This document shows, piece by piece, positions 25,047 to 34,007 of a stretch of 64,000 nucleotides of DNA. Position 1 is the first letter of the stretch. Each line of letters opens with the position of its first letter. The translations under genes and the position numbers were made by a program. The notes under the pieces were generated by a model. That model saw nothing but the letters and a program-made list of their open reading frames with translations. It was not told the origin of the DNA and did no database searches. This DNA is from Robertmurraya sp. FSL R5-0851 (GTDB lineage: Bacteria > Bacillota > Bacilli > Bacillales > Cytobacillaceae): positions 2,027,001 through 2,091,000 of the forward strand of contig NZ_JBBOOE010000001.1 of assembly GCF_038002965.1 (NCBI RefSeq). The letters are read 5' to 3'.

Positions 25047-26018
25047 ATGAGAGAAACAGAGGTTGTTATTCAAAGCAAAGTTAAATTAAGTGGAAGCCTT
25101 AGTCTGCCTGATTCTGATAAGGAGAAATCTCCAGCCATATTAATTATTCCTGGAACTGGAAAGCTGAATCGTGATGGGAAAGTAAATAAAAAGCTAGATC
25201 TTAATTTATACAAACAGTTGGCACAGTTTTTTACAGAGCTTGGATTTATTACTTTACGTTATGATAAGCGTGGAGTTGGTAAAAGCGAAGGTGATTATAA
25301 CCGAACAGGTTTTTGGGATCTCGTGGACGATTCGCAAGCAGCTGTCCAGTTTTTAAAAATGCATGCTGCTGTAGATGCAGATCAAGTGATTGTCCTTGGT
25401 CATAGTGAAGGTTGTATGATTGGAACAGCTCTTGCAGCCAGAGAACCAATGTCTGGATTGATTTTACTTGCGGGTGCCGTGGAACGTTTAGAAGAAGCCT
25501 TAAAAAGGCAACGAGAGATAGCAGCTGTTGATATGAGGAGTGCCAAAGGGTTTATTGGGTTCCTATTGCGCTTGTTTAAAGCTGATAAAAAAATTGAACC
25601 TCAGGCCCAGGCCTTTATGCAAAAAGTGATGGAATCTAAAAATGACACGATGAAGGTTCAATTTCAGACGATTAATGCAAAATGGATGCGTGAACATTTT
25701 GCCTATAACGTACGGGAGGATTTAGCTAAGGTTACTTGTCCCGTTCTTGCGATTACTGGCGCTAGAGACGTGCAAGCAAACCCTGCGGTTTTAGAGAATT
25801 TGGCTAGCTTTGTTAAAGGTGATTCTGAATATCACATCGTGGAGAATATGGGTCATTCATTAAAATTTCAAGCTCAGACCTCTCATATGCTAACAGTTAA
25901 GAAAGATTTAATTACGGAGTCTTCCCTTCCCCTTCATCCAGAATTAGAGATGCTATTACGAAATTGGGTAGAGAAACAACTTATTGAATCAAATAATCTA
26001 ACACATATTATCTCTTAA
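25047..26018 (+). CDS. Alpha/beta-hydrolase
   Basis: 323 residues. Oxyanion region IIPGTGKLNRDG, YDKRGVGKSEG, nucleophile elbow GHSEGCM, a late Asp in TGARDVQ and a final His in ENMGHSLK complete a serine-hydrolase triad. The second ATG (25047) is preferred because AGGGAGAG lies six bases before it. Co-transcribed with the HTH regulator. Fits the BAAT/dienelactone-hydrolase-like group with a lid domain at about 150-220; substrate unknown. Confidence 0.9.
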   Translation: MRETEVVIQSKVKLSGSLSLPDSDKEKSPAILIIPGTGKLNRDGKVNKKLDLNLYKQLAQFFTELGFITLRYDKRGVGKSEGDYNRTGFWDLVDDSQAAVQFLKMHAAVDADQVIVLGHSEGCMIGTALAAREPMSGLILLAGAVERLEEALKRQREIAAVDMRSAKGFIGFLLRLFKADKKIEPQAQAFMQKVMESKNDTMKVQFQTINAKWMREHFAYNVREDLAKVTCPVLAITGARDVQANPAVLENLASFVKGDSEYHIVENMGHSLKFQAQTSHMLTVKKDLITESSLPLHPELEMLLRNWVEKQLIESNNLTHIIS

Positions 26019-26023
26019 TTAAT

Positions 26024-26053
26024 GAAACGACCATCCTTATATAGGTGGTCGTT
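26024..26053. terminator. Bidirectional terminator between the hydrolase and DUF3231 genes
   Basis: AAACGACCATCC pairs with GGTGGTCGTTT (one G-U) around a short loop between two convergent genes. Confidence 0.8.
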
Positions 26054-26059
26054 TCTAAT

Positions 26060-27043
26060 TTACGTTAATTTTGGTGCTTGTGGTGGAGATTCAAACCAGC
26101 CATGTTCAATCATAATATTCGCCCCATCTTCCGTATACCGTGCAACATCAGCCATCAGGCTAGTAAAGGTTCTGAAAATATCGCTTCTCATTGAACTTGT
26201 TAGTGCCACACCATAGTTGGCGATTCCTTGAGTGTTTAAGAAATTGATAAGCGAAATCATTAGTTTTGTTGAAAAAGGAGCCGTTTTAGAAGAAGTCGTA
26301 CTCACGCTCCATGCTCCAGGAGTCGAGATTTCCTCCTTTTGAAATATCTCACTTAATGTGTTCATATGCTTTGTAGCTATTTCTTTCCCTTTGATCATAT
26401 ACGATTTGAAGGGCTCATCATCAGTGACCTGAATAAATCCTTTCATCACCGTGAGTCCTAATTCATTCGTTAAAACATTATAAAATATCATTGAAATTTC
26501 CTGACCTGTCAATGGACGATGCTCACCAAGCCACTTCGTTAAGTAGCTTTGTTTTTGAACAAATTGAACCTCACTTGGTATCGGGATATATGGTGATCGA
26601 ATCCATAATCCTTTTTCGAGTAGAAGAATTCTTGCCCTATCCAATAATTCTAATGATTCGGTATTAAATCTCTTAAATAAAGCAAATACATCTTCCCGTG
26701 CAATCGTATTCAAGGCTATGGATGAATAATTTAAGTTTCCTTTTGAAACAAACCAATGATAATAAAGAATAAGTGGTTCTGTAAATAGTTTGCCTGCTTG
26801 TAAGTTCACATCTTGATCTGTAAAGGCAACAGGAATGGGAAATTCTTCATTATTCATAATTGTTGTAATTTCAAGTTGTGTGTTCAGACAACAAGCTAAA
26901 ATTTCCTTGTTTAACTCCCTAACCTCTTCATCTTCTGCAATTTGGTCAAAATACTTTAATATACACATATTCATGGAAAGTGACTGGTACATCGACCAGA
27001 GATAGCCTTGTTCACTGGCGGTTAAATCCATTTGCATTTTCAA
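26060..27043 (-). CDS. DUF3231 family protein
   Basis: 327 residues with the two-fold helical repeat typical of DUF3231: LTASEQGYLWSMYQSLSMNMCILKYF early and PLTGQEISMIFYNVLTNELG at mid-length. EFPIPVAFTDQDVNL and the end DGANIMIEHGWFESPPQAP are family-typical. These proteins are found in spore-forming Bacillaceae and look like duplicated CotF/ferritin-like four-helix bundles; the function is unknown. Confidence 0.88.
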   Translation of the reverse strand: MKMQMDLTASEQGYLWSMYQSLSMNMCILKYFDQIAEDEEVRELNKEILACCLNTQLEITTIMNNEEFPIPVAFTDQDVNLQAGKLFTEPLILYYHWFVSKGNLNYSSIALNTIAREDVFALFKRFNTESLELLDRARILLLEKGLWIRSPYIPIPSEVQFVQKQSYLTKWLGEHRPLTGQEISMIFYNVLTNELGLTVMKGFIQVTDDEPFKSYMIKGKEIATKHMNTLSEIFQKEEISTPGAWSVSTTSSKTAPFSTKLMISLINFLNTQGIANYGVALTSSMRSDIFRTFTSLMADVARYTEDGANIMIEHGWFESPPQAPKLT

Positions 27044-27134
27044 CTATTATCGTCCTCTCATTTATAACTTTATTTCTTATTGTTGGCGAAATAAATGAAA
27101 TTAATGAGTCGGATGTAATAGATATGGGTGTATT

Positions 27135-27644
27135 TTATGTGATTATTGAAAAGTCTTTCCAACCGTATACCAGTTCAATTACTTCTTTTCCGGCTATGGT
27201 ATCTTTTAGCCGGTCGATTTCTGTTGCTCCAAGTGATTGATAAAAATGCTTTGAAGGATTCTCTTCCAAGACAAACACCGTCATTGAATTCATTCCCTCA
27301 TTTTTGAACTGTTCAATTAACGGCTTCACGAGTTGGCGCCCAATCCCTTTCCCTTGGTATTCCTGCAGAATGTATATGGCATATAATTCTCCCTCATACC
27401 CGGGGTAGTCTCCTGTTCTTTCTTTTCCACCTGAAGAAAAACCAACAATCTCCCCTTGATGATTTTCAGCGACATATACATGTCCGTTAGGGATGACCCC
27501 ATTCCATAATTCTTCTCGGCTTTCATACGTTAATGATTGTAGGTAATCATCTGGAAAAATATGCTTATAAGTGGTTCGCCAGCTATCAACATGAACTTTT
27601 GCGATGCCCTTTGCATCCGCAGGTATGGCTTTACGAATGAACAT
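27135..27644 (-). CDS. GNAT-family N-acetyltransferase
   Basis: 169 residues. Acetyl-CoA loop QEYQGKGIGRQLV (about 94-106) and FYQSLGA. Typical single-domain small-molecule acetyltransferase; substrate unknown. AAAGGA lies immediately before the ATG. Confidence 0.9.
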   Translation of the reverse strand: MFIRKAIPADAKGIAKVHVDSWRTTYKHIFPDDYLQSLTYESREELWNGVIPNGHVYVAENHQGEIVGFSSGGKERTGDYPGYEGELYAIYILQEYQGKGIGRQLVKPLIEQFKNEGMNSMTVFVLEENPSKHFYQSLGATEIDRLKDTIAGKEVIELVYGWKDFSIIT

Positions 27645-27772
27645 TCCTTTCCTCTCCCTTTATAAATTTCTTTATGGCTTCATTATACCAAGAAACCTTC
27701 CTTTATCTGTTATGTAATTTTCATGATGACCAGACAGATAGAACATACTAACACTAGGGAGTGAACAACAAA

Positions 27773-27949
27773 ATGTATGAATTTTCTCAAATTGAACTAA
27801 AAGAACAAGACGGGCAGCTTATAGCTATTGTACATATGGACATAGATAAAATGAGTTTAATTACTGAGTTTAGTACGGAATTTGGCAGGGAAACGATACT
27901 CTCCAGCACTCAGCAAAAGGTTTTGTTAAAAAGCAATTCCCTGGTTTAA
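27773..27949 (+). pseudogene. Detached N-terminal fragment of the GH18/LysM glycosidase (frameshift)
   Basis: AGGGAG lies upstream of ATG 27773. The frame encodes MYEFSQIELKEQDG through about STEFG and then runs out of frame to a TAA. In the -1 frame the sequence continues GFVKKQFPGLKIARVLVVSGAM straight into the glycosidase. A single-base change between about 27880 and 27910 therefore split one gene. No canonical slippery heptamer was found in the 0 frame, so a mutation (or sequence error) is more likely than programmed frameshifting. Confidence 0.65.
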
Positions 27950-27981
27950 AGATTGCAAGGGTTCTTGTTGTTTCTGGTGCC

Positions 27982-29868
27982 ATGATTCTTGCTAACTTCC
28001 CTTCATTAAGAGCTTCCGCTCACGAAGTGACTTTTAACATGAGTTATTTATATTTTGGAAATACAAACTCTTATATTTCTCAAGTGGATAAGACACAAGG
28101 AAACTTAAATCAAGTGTCCCCAAGCTATTTTGATTTGAATGCCGATGGATCGCTCAAAATTAGTTCTCAATTTGATCCAGCTTTTGTTACTCAAATGCAT
28201 GCCCGTGGAATTAAAGTCGTACCCTTTTTAAGTAATCATTGGGACCGAACGCTCGGACGCCAGGAGCTTAGCAACCGTGAAAAATTATCTTCTCAAATTG
28301 CCGACTTTATCGTAAAAAATAATCTTGATGGTGTTCAGGTGGATATTGAAAATGTGACAGATATCGACCGTGAAGCCTACACAGATTTGGTTCGCTTGTT
28401 GCGCGAAAAACTTCCTGCAAACAAGGAGATTTCAGTAGCTATTGCTGCTAACCCAAACGGATGGAACAAAGGCTGGCATGGGTCTTATGACTACAAAGAG
28501 CTTGCGAAATATGCCAGTTATTTAATGATTATGGCTTATGATGAAAGCTATACCGGAGGACCTCAAGGCCCTGTCGCAAGTTATGGCTGGGTGGAACGCT
28601 CCATTCAATACTCTTTGAATCAAGGAGTTGCTGCTGACAAAATTGTTCTAGGAGTTCCCTTTTACGGACGATACTGGAAAGAAGGTGAAGCAACAGGCGG
28701 AGCGGGGATTTCCAACAACCGCGTTGATGAAATGCTCGCCAAATACGGCGGTACGGTGACCTACGATGAGAAGACACAATCCCCTAAAGCAACCATTACG
28801 ATTAAACCAGGAGACCCAACTATGACCATTGCTGGCAACACTCTTACTGCTGGTACATATCATATTTGGTATGAAAATCATGAGTCAATTAAAGCGAAGT
28901 TACAGTTAATTCATAAATATAATTTAAAAGGCTCTGGAAGTTGGAGTTTAGGGCAAGAAAGCTCATCCATTTGGCAATCGTATCGTACATGGTTAGCACA
29001 TGATGGACAAGTAGAAGTTTCTACCGTTAATGAAACTCAGCCAAAGGAGCAAACAGGAAGCACGGCTCCTTCTTCTGCTGTTACACATATCGTTCAATCT
29101 GGCGACACACTTTGGAAAGTTGCGACCACTTATAAAATGACCGTTGATGAATTGAAAGCATGGAACCAATTAACAACAGATTCCATCTTTATTGGACAAG
29201 CTTTGAAAGTAAAAGTTTTGCAAACCGAACCTACTAATCAGCAACCAATAACAAGTCAACCAGCTGCTAATACACCAGGTGCTGTCTCTGCTCCTGTTCC
29301 AACTACACCGGTACCTCCACCTGCTCCTGCACCAAAACCAGCCGTAGCTCCACCAAGAGCACCGGCTCCTATCGTAGCAGCACCAGCAAAGAAATATCCA
29401 ACTCTTCGAGTGGGATCGAGTGGCTCAGCGGTTACAGATATGCAAAATAAACTAAAGAAAGCGGGAATTTATAAAGGAAGTGTGCATGGTAAATACGATA
29501 CAAGTACGCGTAATGCGGTCATTGCCTTTCAGAAAAAATACAAGCTAAAAGCGGACGGTGTCGCAGGACCTGCAACTTTATCCAAGCTTGATGCGGTAAT
29601 CGCCCCAACCAAAGTGGCTACCGTATCAAAACCAGCAACAACCTCTGTTAAAAAGTACCCTACCTTACGTTCTGGTTCAAAAGGTGCGGCTGTAGTGGAT
29701 ATGCAAAACAAGTTAAAGAAAAATGGCGTATACAGAGGGAATTCACTTGGTGTGTATGATGCAGCAACAAGAAATGCCGTTATTGCGTTTCAAAAGAAAT
29801 ATAAATTAAAAGCTGATGGTATTGCAGGTCCAGCAACTCTCAGTAAATTAGATATGGTAACCAAATAG
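27982..29868 (+). CDS. GH18 glycosidase with LysM and two peptidoglycan-binding domains (5' end displaced by a frameshift)
   Basis: 628 residues in the open part. GH18 barrel at about 15-345 with the catalytic motif DGVQVDIE (116-123, Glu123 the acid). LysM at about 368-413 (VQSGDTLWKVATTYKMTVDELKAWN), Pro/Ala-rich linker at about 420-468, then two PG_binding_1 repeats (about 470-540 and 557-628) ~80% alike, each with AVIAFQKKYKLKADG. Expected role: cell-wall or spore-cortex glucosaminidase, like YaaH/YdhD relatives. The visible ATG falls inside the signal helix; the full export signal (KIARVLVVSGAMILANF) lies across the frameshift, so the gene may be inactive. The partner gene at 29880 follows after 11 bases. 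Confidence 0.85.
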   Translation: MILANFPSLRASAHEVTFNMSYLYFGNTNSYISQVDKTQGNLNQVSPSYFDLNADGSLKISSQFDPAFVTQMHARGIKVVPFLSNHWDRTLGRQELSNREKLSSQIADFIVKNNLDGVQVDIENVTDIDREAYTDLVRLLREKLPANKEISVAIAANPNGWNKGWHGSYDYKELAKYASYLMIMAYDESYTGGPQGPVASYGWVERSIQYSLNQGVAADKIVLGVPFYGRYWKEGEATGGAGISNNRVDEMLAKYGGTVTYDEKTQSPKATITIKPGDPTMTIAGNTLTAGTYHIWYENHESIKAKLQLIHKYNLKGSGSWSLGQESSSIWQSYRTWLAHDGQVEVSTVNETQPKEQTGSTAPSSAVTHIVQSGDTLWKVATTYKMTVDELKAWNQLTTDSIFIGQALKVKVLQTEPTNQQPITSQPAANTPGAVSAPVPTTPVPPPAPAPKPAVAPPRAPAPIVAAPAKKYPTLRVGSSGSAVTDMQNKLKKAGIYKGSVHGKYDTSTRNAVIAFQKKYKLKADGVAGPATLSKLDAVIAPTKVATVSKPATTSVKKYPTLRSGSKGAAVVDMQNKLKKNGVYRGNSLGVYDAATRNAVIAFQKKYKLKADGIAGPATLSKLDMVTK

Positions 29869-29879
29869 GAGGAAAAACG

Positions 29880-30338
29880 ATGAAAAAAACGATGCATGTG
29901 TTTTTGGTAATCTTGCTGGCTTTTGTGGTAAAAAGTCAAAGTATTTCCGCGAAAGAAATGACAAGCCTTCCGTTACTTGGTGTAGGTGCTACTGTTCAAG
30001 AGGCGCAAAAAGGTGAATTTCTCATTAAAACAGAAGGATTGAAGGCCGGAGAAGGTTTTGTTTCAACACCTAAAGATCTTGAAACCAAAAACATCTTGTT
30101 TCAAATGGAAGCCAAAGGGTCAGATGTGGTCATTTTAAAAATTGAAGAAACAGATGCTAGGGGCAAATTTTTAAAAGAAAAAGAACTGGAAGTCCCATTA
30201 ACAAGCAACTGGAGCCTAAAACAACTAGACTTTATACTTGAGAGTGACTCCTCACAAATAGATGTATTTGTATTAACAAAAGAGAAGAAGAAAACGGAAT
30301 TTTCGGTTAGAAATGTGACTGTGACCGGACAAGAATAG
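29880..30338 (+). CDS. Small secreted protein co-transcribed with the glycosidase
   Basis: 152 residues. Signal peptide KTMHVFLVILLAFVVKSQSISA, cleavage probably after SISA, then a ~128-residue beta-rich domain. AGGAGGAAAAACG precedes the ATG. Unrecognised family. Position suggests an extracellular helper of the wall glycosidase. Confidence 0.75.
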   Translation: MKKTMHVFLVILLAFVVKSQSISAKEMTSLPLLGVGATVQEAQKGEFLIKTEGLKAGEGFVSTPKDLETKNILFQMEAKGSDVVILKIEETDARGKFLKEKELEVPLTSNWSLKQLDFILESDSSQIDVFVLTKEKKKTEFSVRNVTVTGQE

Positions 30339-30343
30339 CTAAA

Positions 30344-30375
30344 GGGGTCCTGTTCTAAAAACGAGGACCCTCCTT
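30344..30375. terminator. Bidirectional terminator between the secreted-protein gene and thiF
   Basis: GGGTCCT/AGGACCC with a 12-base loop and T-rich flanks, between two convergent operons. It also ends the long thiG operon. Confidence 0.75.
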
Positions 30376-31392
30376 TTATCCTACAAACTGATAGTACAAT
30401 TTTTTTGCTTCTGCAATATCCTTTGTTCCATGAATAAGTACACGTCCATCTGTAAAAAATACGAGTCTGTGTTCTCCCTTCGTCAGTGATAGTAAATAAT
30501 GGTTTTTACTCACTTGTCCGTAGGGTTTCAGTCGATCAGCTAGTGCTTCAAGATTTAAGTTTGTGTTGGTTGCTGGTCGAATTTGTACGGTATTTCTTCC
30601 ACAGAGCACCGCTGTTTTTGTTGAGTTGGTTTTATCTAAATACGGATAATGTGGAGTATTTCCACAAGACGGACAATCATCTTTTTTCATTTTATCTACT
30701 GAAATCGATGACGATGAATTAAGCCACAGATCAAACGAATAAAGAGAGCCTCTAAGTGCTGTTAGATTTCTAGTAAGAAGCTTAAGTGCTTCTGTTACTT
30801 GGTGAGCAACAACGGTATGAACTGCGGGTGAAATGATACCGGCTGTGTCACAGGTCATTCCACCTAGAGGAATATGATCTAATAAACACTGCAAACACGG
30901 AGTTTTTCCTGGAATGATGGTAAAAGACAACCCGTAACTCCCCACGCATGCTCCATAAATCCATGGAATGTTCGCTTTTTGTGACATATCATTGATAAGT
31001 AGTCGCGTGTCAAAATTATCGGTTGCATCTAAAATAAGATCAACCCCTACCATTAACTGCTCCATCTCCTCGATGCTTACATCCATCACATGTGATACCA
31101 CTTCCACGTCAGAGTTGATGTCTTGAAGCCGTTTTTTTGCTGCTGCAGCCTTCGGGATCCGATCACGAGCGTCAGATTCACTATATAACTGTTGGCGTTG
31201 AAGATTGCTCCATTCGACGTAATCACGATCAACGATGGTCAGTTTCCCTATTCCTGCTCGTGTGAGAGATTCAGCAAGTGCTGTTCCTAGTGCGCCTGCT
31301 CCAATAATTAATACATGTGATTGCTGTATTTGCTTTTGACCTTCTTTCCCAATTGGTGAAAAAAGTTCCTGTCTCGAGTATCGGTCGCTCAA
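30376..31392 (-). CDS. thiF: ThiF/MoeB-type adenylyltransferase (ThiS-activating E1-like enzyme)
   Basis: 338 residues. The nucleotide site GAGALGTALAE and VDRDYVEWSNLQRQ form the E1 adenylation core. Zinc ligands are CLQC and CPSC, and the catalytic-type Cys lies in GMTCDTAG. It adenylates the ThiS C-terminus so that sulfur can be loaded. The TTG at 31392 has GGGGGAGG eight bases upstream, starts at MSDRYSRQELF and lies four bases after thiS. Last gene of the riboswitch-controlled operon. Confidence 0.93.
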   Translation of the reverse strand: MSDRYSRQELFSPIGKEGQKQIQQSHVLIIGAGALGTALAESLTRAGIGKLTIVDRDYVEWSNLQRQQLYSESDARDRIPKAAAAKKRLQDINSDVEVVSHVMDVSIEEMEQLMVGVDLILDATDNFDTRLLINDMSQKANIPWIYGACVGSYGLSFTIIPGKTPCLQCLLDHIPLGGMTCDTAGIISPAVHTVVAHQVTEALKLLTRNLTALRGSLYSFDLWLNSSSSISVDKMKKDDCPSCGNTPHYPYLDKTNSTKTAVLCGRNTVQIRPATNTNLNLEALADRLKPYGQVSKNHYLLSLTKGEHRLVFFTDGRVLIHGTKDIAEAKKLYYQFVG

Positions 31393-31396
31393 ATCA

Positions 31397-31600
31397 TCAA
31401 CCTCCCCCAACAAAATGTACGAGTTCAATATGATCACCTTTTTCAAGGATCGTAGACTCATAATTTTCTTTCGCAACGATATCTTTATTGCGTTCAACAA
31501 TAACAACCTTTGGATTTAGTTCGAAATATTCAATGAGTGTCATAATCGTATTGGTTCCTGTTCCTAACAATGTTTCTTTACCGTTAACGTAAATGGTCAT
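31397..31600 (-). CDS. thiS: ThiS sulfur-carrier protein
   Basis: 67 residues, ubiquitin-like fold, starting MTIYVNGKE and ending VGGG, the Gly-Gly tail that is thiocarboxylated for thiazole synthesis. AGGTGAAGC precedes the ATG. The start overlaps the tenI end by 17 bases. Confidence 0.95.
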   Translation of the reverse strand: MTIYVNGKETLLGTGTNTIMTLIEYFELNPKVVIVERNKDIVAKENYESTILEKGDHIELVHFVGGG

Positions 31601-32207
31601 TTTGCTTCACCTCAAGTTCCTTATGATAATTGAAGGCAGCTCTTTCGGGATCATTCGCTCCAAAAATACCCGATAAGACAGCCACTCCACTAGCACCTGC
31701 CGTAAGAACCTCCTGTACATTCGAAGGAATCATTCCGCCAATAGCAATGACAGGAATTGATACGTAAGCAGTGATTTCCTGTAATGCATGCAGACCACGA
31801 GGACGGAGTCCAGGCTTAGAATTACTTTCGAACACATGTCCGAATAATAAGAAGTCGGCACCTTTTTTTTCTTTTTCCAATGCTTCACTAAGCGAATGTA
31901 CCGAGCATCCCACACGTAACATTGGATAATTCTTTTTTACTTTGAGTACATCTTCGCCTCTATGGGAAAGTTGAACTCCAGCTACCCCTCCAGCTAACGC
32001 CACACTTGACGGTCCATTTAGTATTACCTTTGAAAGGGGAATATCCGCTTCTTTCATGCCTTGAATGAAGTGAAGAATTTCTTCTGGTGACCGATGATTC
32101 TCCCGTAAATGAATATAATCCACATATGTGTGAATGCTTCTGGCAATTTTAATCACATCTGCTTTTTCTTGCTGTCCTGTTGAAATGACATGCAATTCTT
32201 TTTTCAT
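31584..32207 (-). CDS. tenI: TenI, thiazole tautomerase (ThiE paralogue)
   Basis: 207 residues, TIM barrel related to ThiE. GHVFESNSKPGLRPRGL is the TenI-type active-site segment with its His, and AIGGMIPSNV is the phosphate loop. TenI converts the ThiG product to the aromatic thiazole carboxylate tautomer. Of two adjacent ATGs the second (32207) has the better spacing from AGGAGG. A second thiamin phosphate synthase role is possible, but thiE proper is at 40973. Confidence 0.88.
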   Translation of the reverse strand: MKKELHVISTGQQEKADVIKIARSIHTYVDYIHLRENHRSPEEILHFIQGMKEADIPLSKVILNGPSSVALAGGVAGVQLSHRGEDVLKVKKNYPMLRVGCSVHSLSEALEKEKKGADFLLFGHVFESNSKPGLRPRGLHALQEITAYVSIPVIAIGGMIPSNVQEVLTAGASGVAVLSGIFGANDPERAAFNYHKELEVKQNDHLR

Positions 32208-32217
32208 CATACCCTCC

Positions 32218-32994
32218 TTATTTCATCGTATATCCACCATCAACGATAATGGTTTGACCTGTTACAAATCGAGCCCAATTACTAGCTAAATATAGGGCTG
32301 TTCCTGTAACATCTTCAGGTCGGGCAATTCTCCCAAGTGGTGTTTCAGCAACAATGACTGATTTCACTTCCTCTTTTGTTCGTTTACTTGCTTCTGTCGG
32401 ATACACAAGCCCTGGAGCAATACAGTTAACGGTAATACCGAATCTTCCTAGGTCAGCGGCTAGGTTTTGAGAATAGGTCATGACCGCTCCCTTGGCTGTG
32501 TTGTAGTCATGGTAAGGTACAATCGGGCGATACAATAAATTGGTTGTCATATTTATGATTCGACCGAAGTTCATATCTTTCATATGCGGTATTGCGTATT
32601 TATTCAGGAGATAGGTCCCCTTTAAGGAACCATCGATTTGTTTTTGATAGTCTTCCCACTCTACTTCCCATGCCCATTTTCTCTCTGTAGGATCAAAAAG
32701 GTAGCTATGGAGGGCATTATTAACCACAATATCGATCCGATCAAACTCTTCAATTACCATGCTTATCAATCTTTTTACATCGTTTTCATTCGTCACATCC
32801 GCTTGAATGGGTAGACAGTCCACTCCGTATTCTTTTTGTAATTTGTCCGCGAGTATTTCTGCCTTTTCTGCATTTTTTAAATAATTTATAACGATATGAC
32901 ACCCTTCGGAGGCGAAGCTTTCAGCAAATGCAGCTCCAATGCCTCGGCTTGAACCCGTGATCATGCATACCCTTCCTGCTAATGAGAGATTCAC
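32218..32994 (-). CDS. SDR-family oxidoreductase (FabG-like) embedded in the thiamin operon
   Basis: 258 residues. NAD(P) site TGSSRGIG, NNA motif (VVNNALHS), catalytic YNTAK, and the FabG-like end VTGQTIIVDGGYTMK. The residue 13 before the catalytic Tyr, normally Ser, appears to be Thr (NMTTNLLY). GTG start with AAGGGGTG upstream. It lies 11 bases after the binding-protein gene and ten bases before tenI. In this setting it could reduce an aldehyde made by the LuxC/LuxE pair to an alcohol (inference). Confidence 0.9.
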   Translation of the reverse strand: MNLSLAGRVCMITGSSRGIGAAFAESFASEGCHIVINYLKNAEKAEILADKLQKEYGVDCLPIQADVTNENDVKRLISMVIEEFDRIDIVVNNALHSYLFDPTERKWAWEVEWEDYQKQIDGSLKGTYLLNKYAIPHMKDMNFGRIINMTTNLLYRPIVPYHDYNTAKGAVMTYSQNLAADLGRFGITVNCIAPGLVYPTEASKRTKEEVKSVIVAETPLGRIARPEDVTGTALYLASNWARFVTGQTIIVDGGYTMK

Positions 32995-33005
32995 ATTAAC
33001 ACCCC

Positions 33006-34007
33006 TTACTTCAGCTGTTCAACAAGTTCATTTGTGGTAAGGTCTTCTATATTAACCGCTTTTTGTAGTAATCCCATTTCTACGTAAGACGCTTCAACCT
33101 CTTTTAAAACGGTAAAGTCGAACATACCCAGACCGTTGTTGTTCTCACTAGTTTGGTTTCTAATCGCAATAATCTCTTTGTTTCGTGTGATATTGGTTCC
33201 GTCCACTGCATGCTTCGTTGCTATATCAGCTGCCTCATCTGGGTTCTCCATCGTATACTCTATGCTATCTTTATAGACCTGAAGAAAGCGGATAAGAAGA
33301 TCTTTCTTTTCGTTAAATACCTTTTCTGTCACAACAAACACATCAGATGGAGTATTTAGCACATCTTTTACTTCAATGATATTTACTTCGCCTAAGCCCT
33401 TTTGCTTTGCATCATACAAACCGGTATCTGTAGCAGCGGTAGCAGCTACTTGCCCTTCCATCAAAGGGGCGAAATTAAGAACGCCGGTTGCCGTTATCGT
33501 CATTTCCTCTTCCTTCACTCCTGCGTCATGCAAAAGCACTTGTAAATTTTGATAGGTCCCACTAGCCAAGCTATATACTCCGACATTTTTTCCTTTTAAA
33601 TCCTCTATGGATTGAATATTACTTTCCTTTAAGGAAACTAAGTTAAATACGTTTTCAGGATAAATATTATAAATGATCTTCAATTTTTCACCTTTTTCGA
33701 CAGCTAACAATACGGCCTCTAGGTTTGCGAAAGCAATATCAGCATTTCCAGCCAGGATGTTCTTAACTGCATCTCCTCCACCAGCACCAGGTATGTACTC
33801 AAATGTAAGGTTTTCTTTTTCAAAAAAACCTTTATCCTCAGCCACATATAAGTTGCTTTGTTCAACAATTGGTTTACTCCATGAGGCCATTCGAATCGTT
33901 TCCCTTTGATTTTCTGATTCCGTTGCTTGACTACTTTCCTTTGAACAGCCTGCTATGATGACTGTTAAAACTAGTAAAATTGGTAGAACTACTTTAATGA
34001 ATTTCAC
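33006..34007 (-). CDS. ABC importer substrate-binding lipoprotein, NMT1/ThiY-like
   Basis: 333 residues. Lipoprotein signal with lipobox IIAGC, then an SsuA/NMT1-type domain (LYVAEDKGFFEKENL, ADIAFANLEAVL). The family binds pyrimidine or sulfonate-like ligands, and ThiY binds formylaminopyrimidine. GTG start (CGGAGG upstream) overlaps the permease stop by four bases. Ligand here is probably a thiamin precursor or breakdown product, from the TPP-riboswitch setting. Confidence 0.88.
   Translation of the reverse strand: MKFIKVVLPILLVLTVIIAGCSKESSQATESENQRETIRMASWSKPIVEQSNLYVAEDKGFFEKENLTFEYIPGAGGGDAVKNILAGNADIAFANLEAVLLAVEKGEKLKIIYNIYPENVFNLVSLKESNIQSIEDLKGKNVGVYSLASGTYQNLQVLLHDAGVKEEEMTITATGVLNFAPLMEGQVAATAATDTGLYDAKQKGLGEVNIIEVKDVLNTPSDVFVVTEKVFNEKKDLLIRFLQVYKDSIEYTMENPDEAADIATKHAVDGTNITRNKEIIAIRNQTSENNNGLGMFDFTVLKEVEASYVEMGLLQKAVNIEDLTTNELVEQLK

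Noticed and set aside
27885..27950. Programmed -1 frameshift in the glycosidase gene
   Set aside because: The A/G-rich stretch was checked, but no X-XXY-YYZ heptamer lies in the 0 frame and no obvious stimulatory hairpin follows, so a mutation is the simpler reading.
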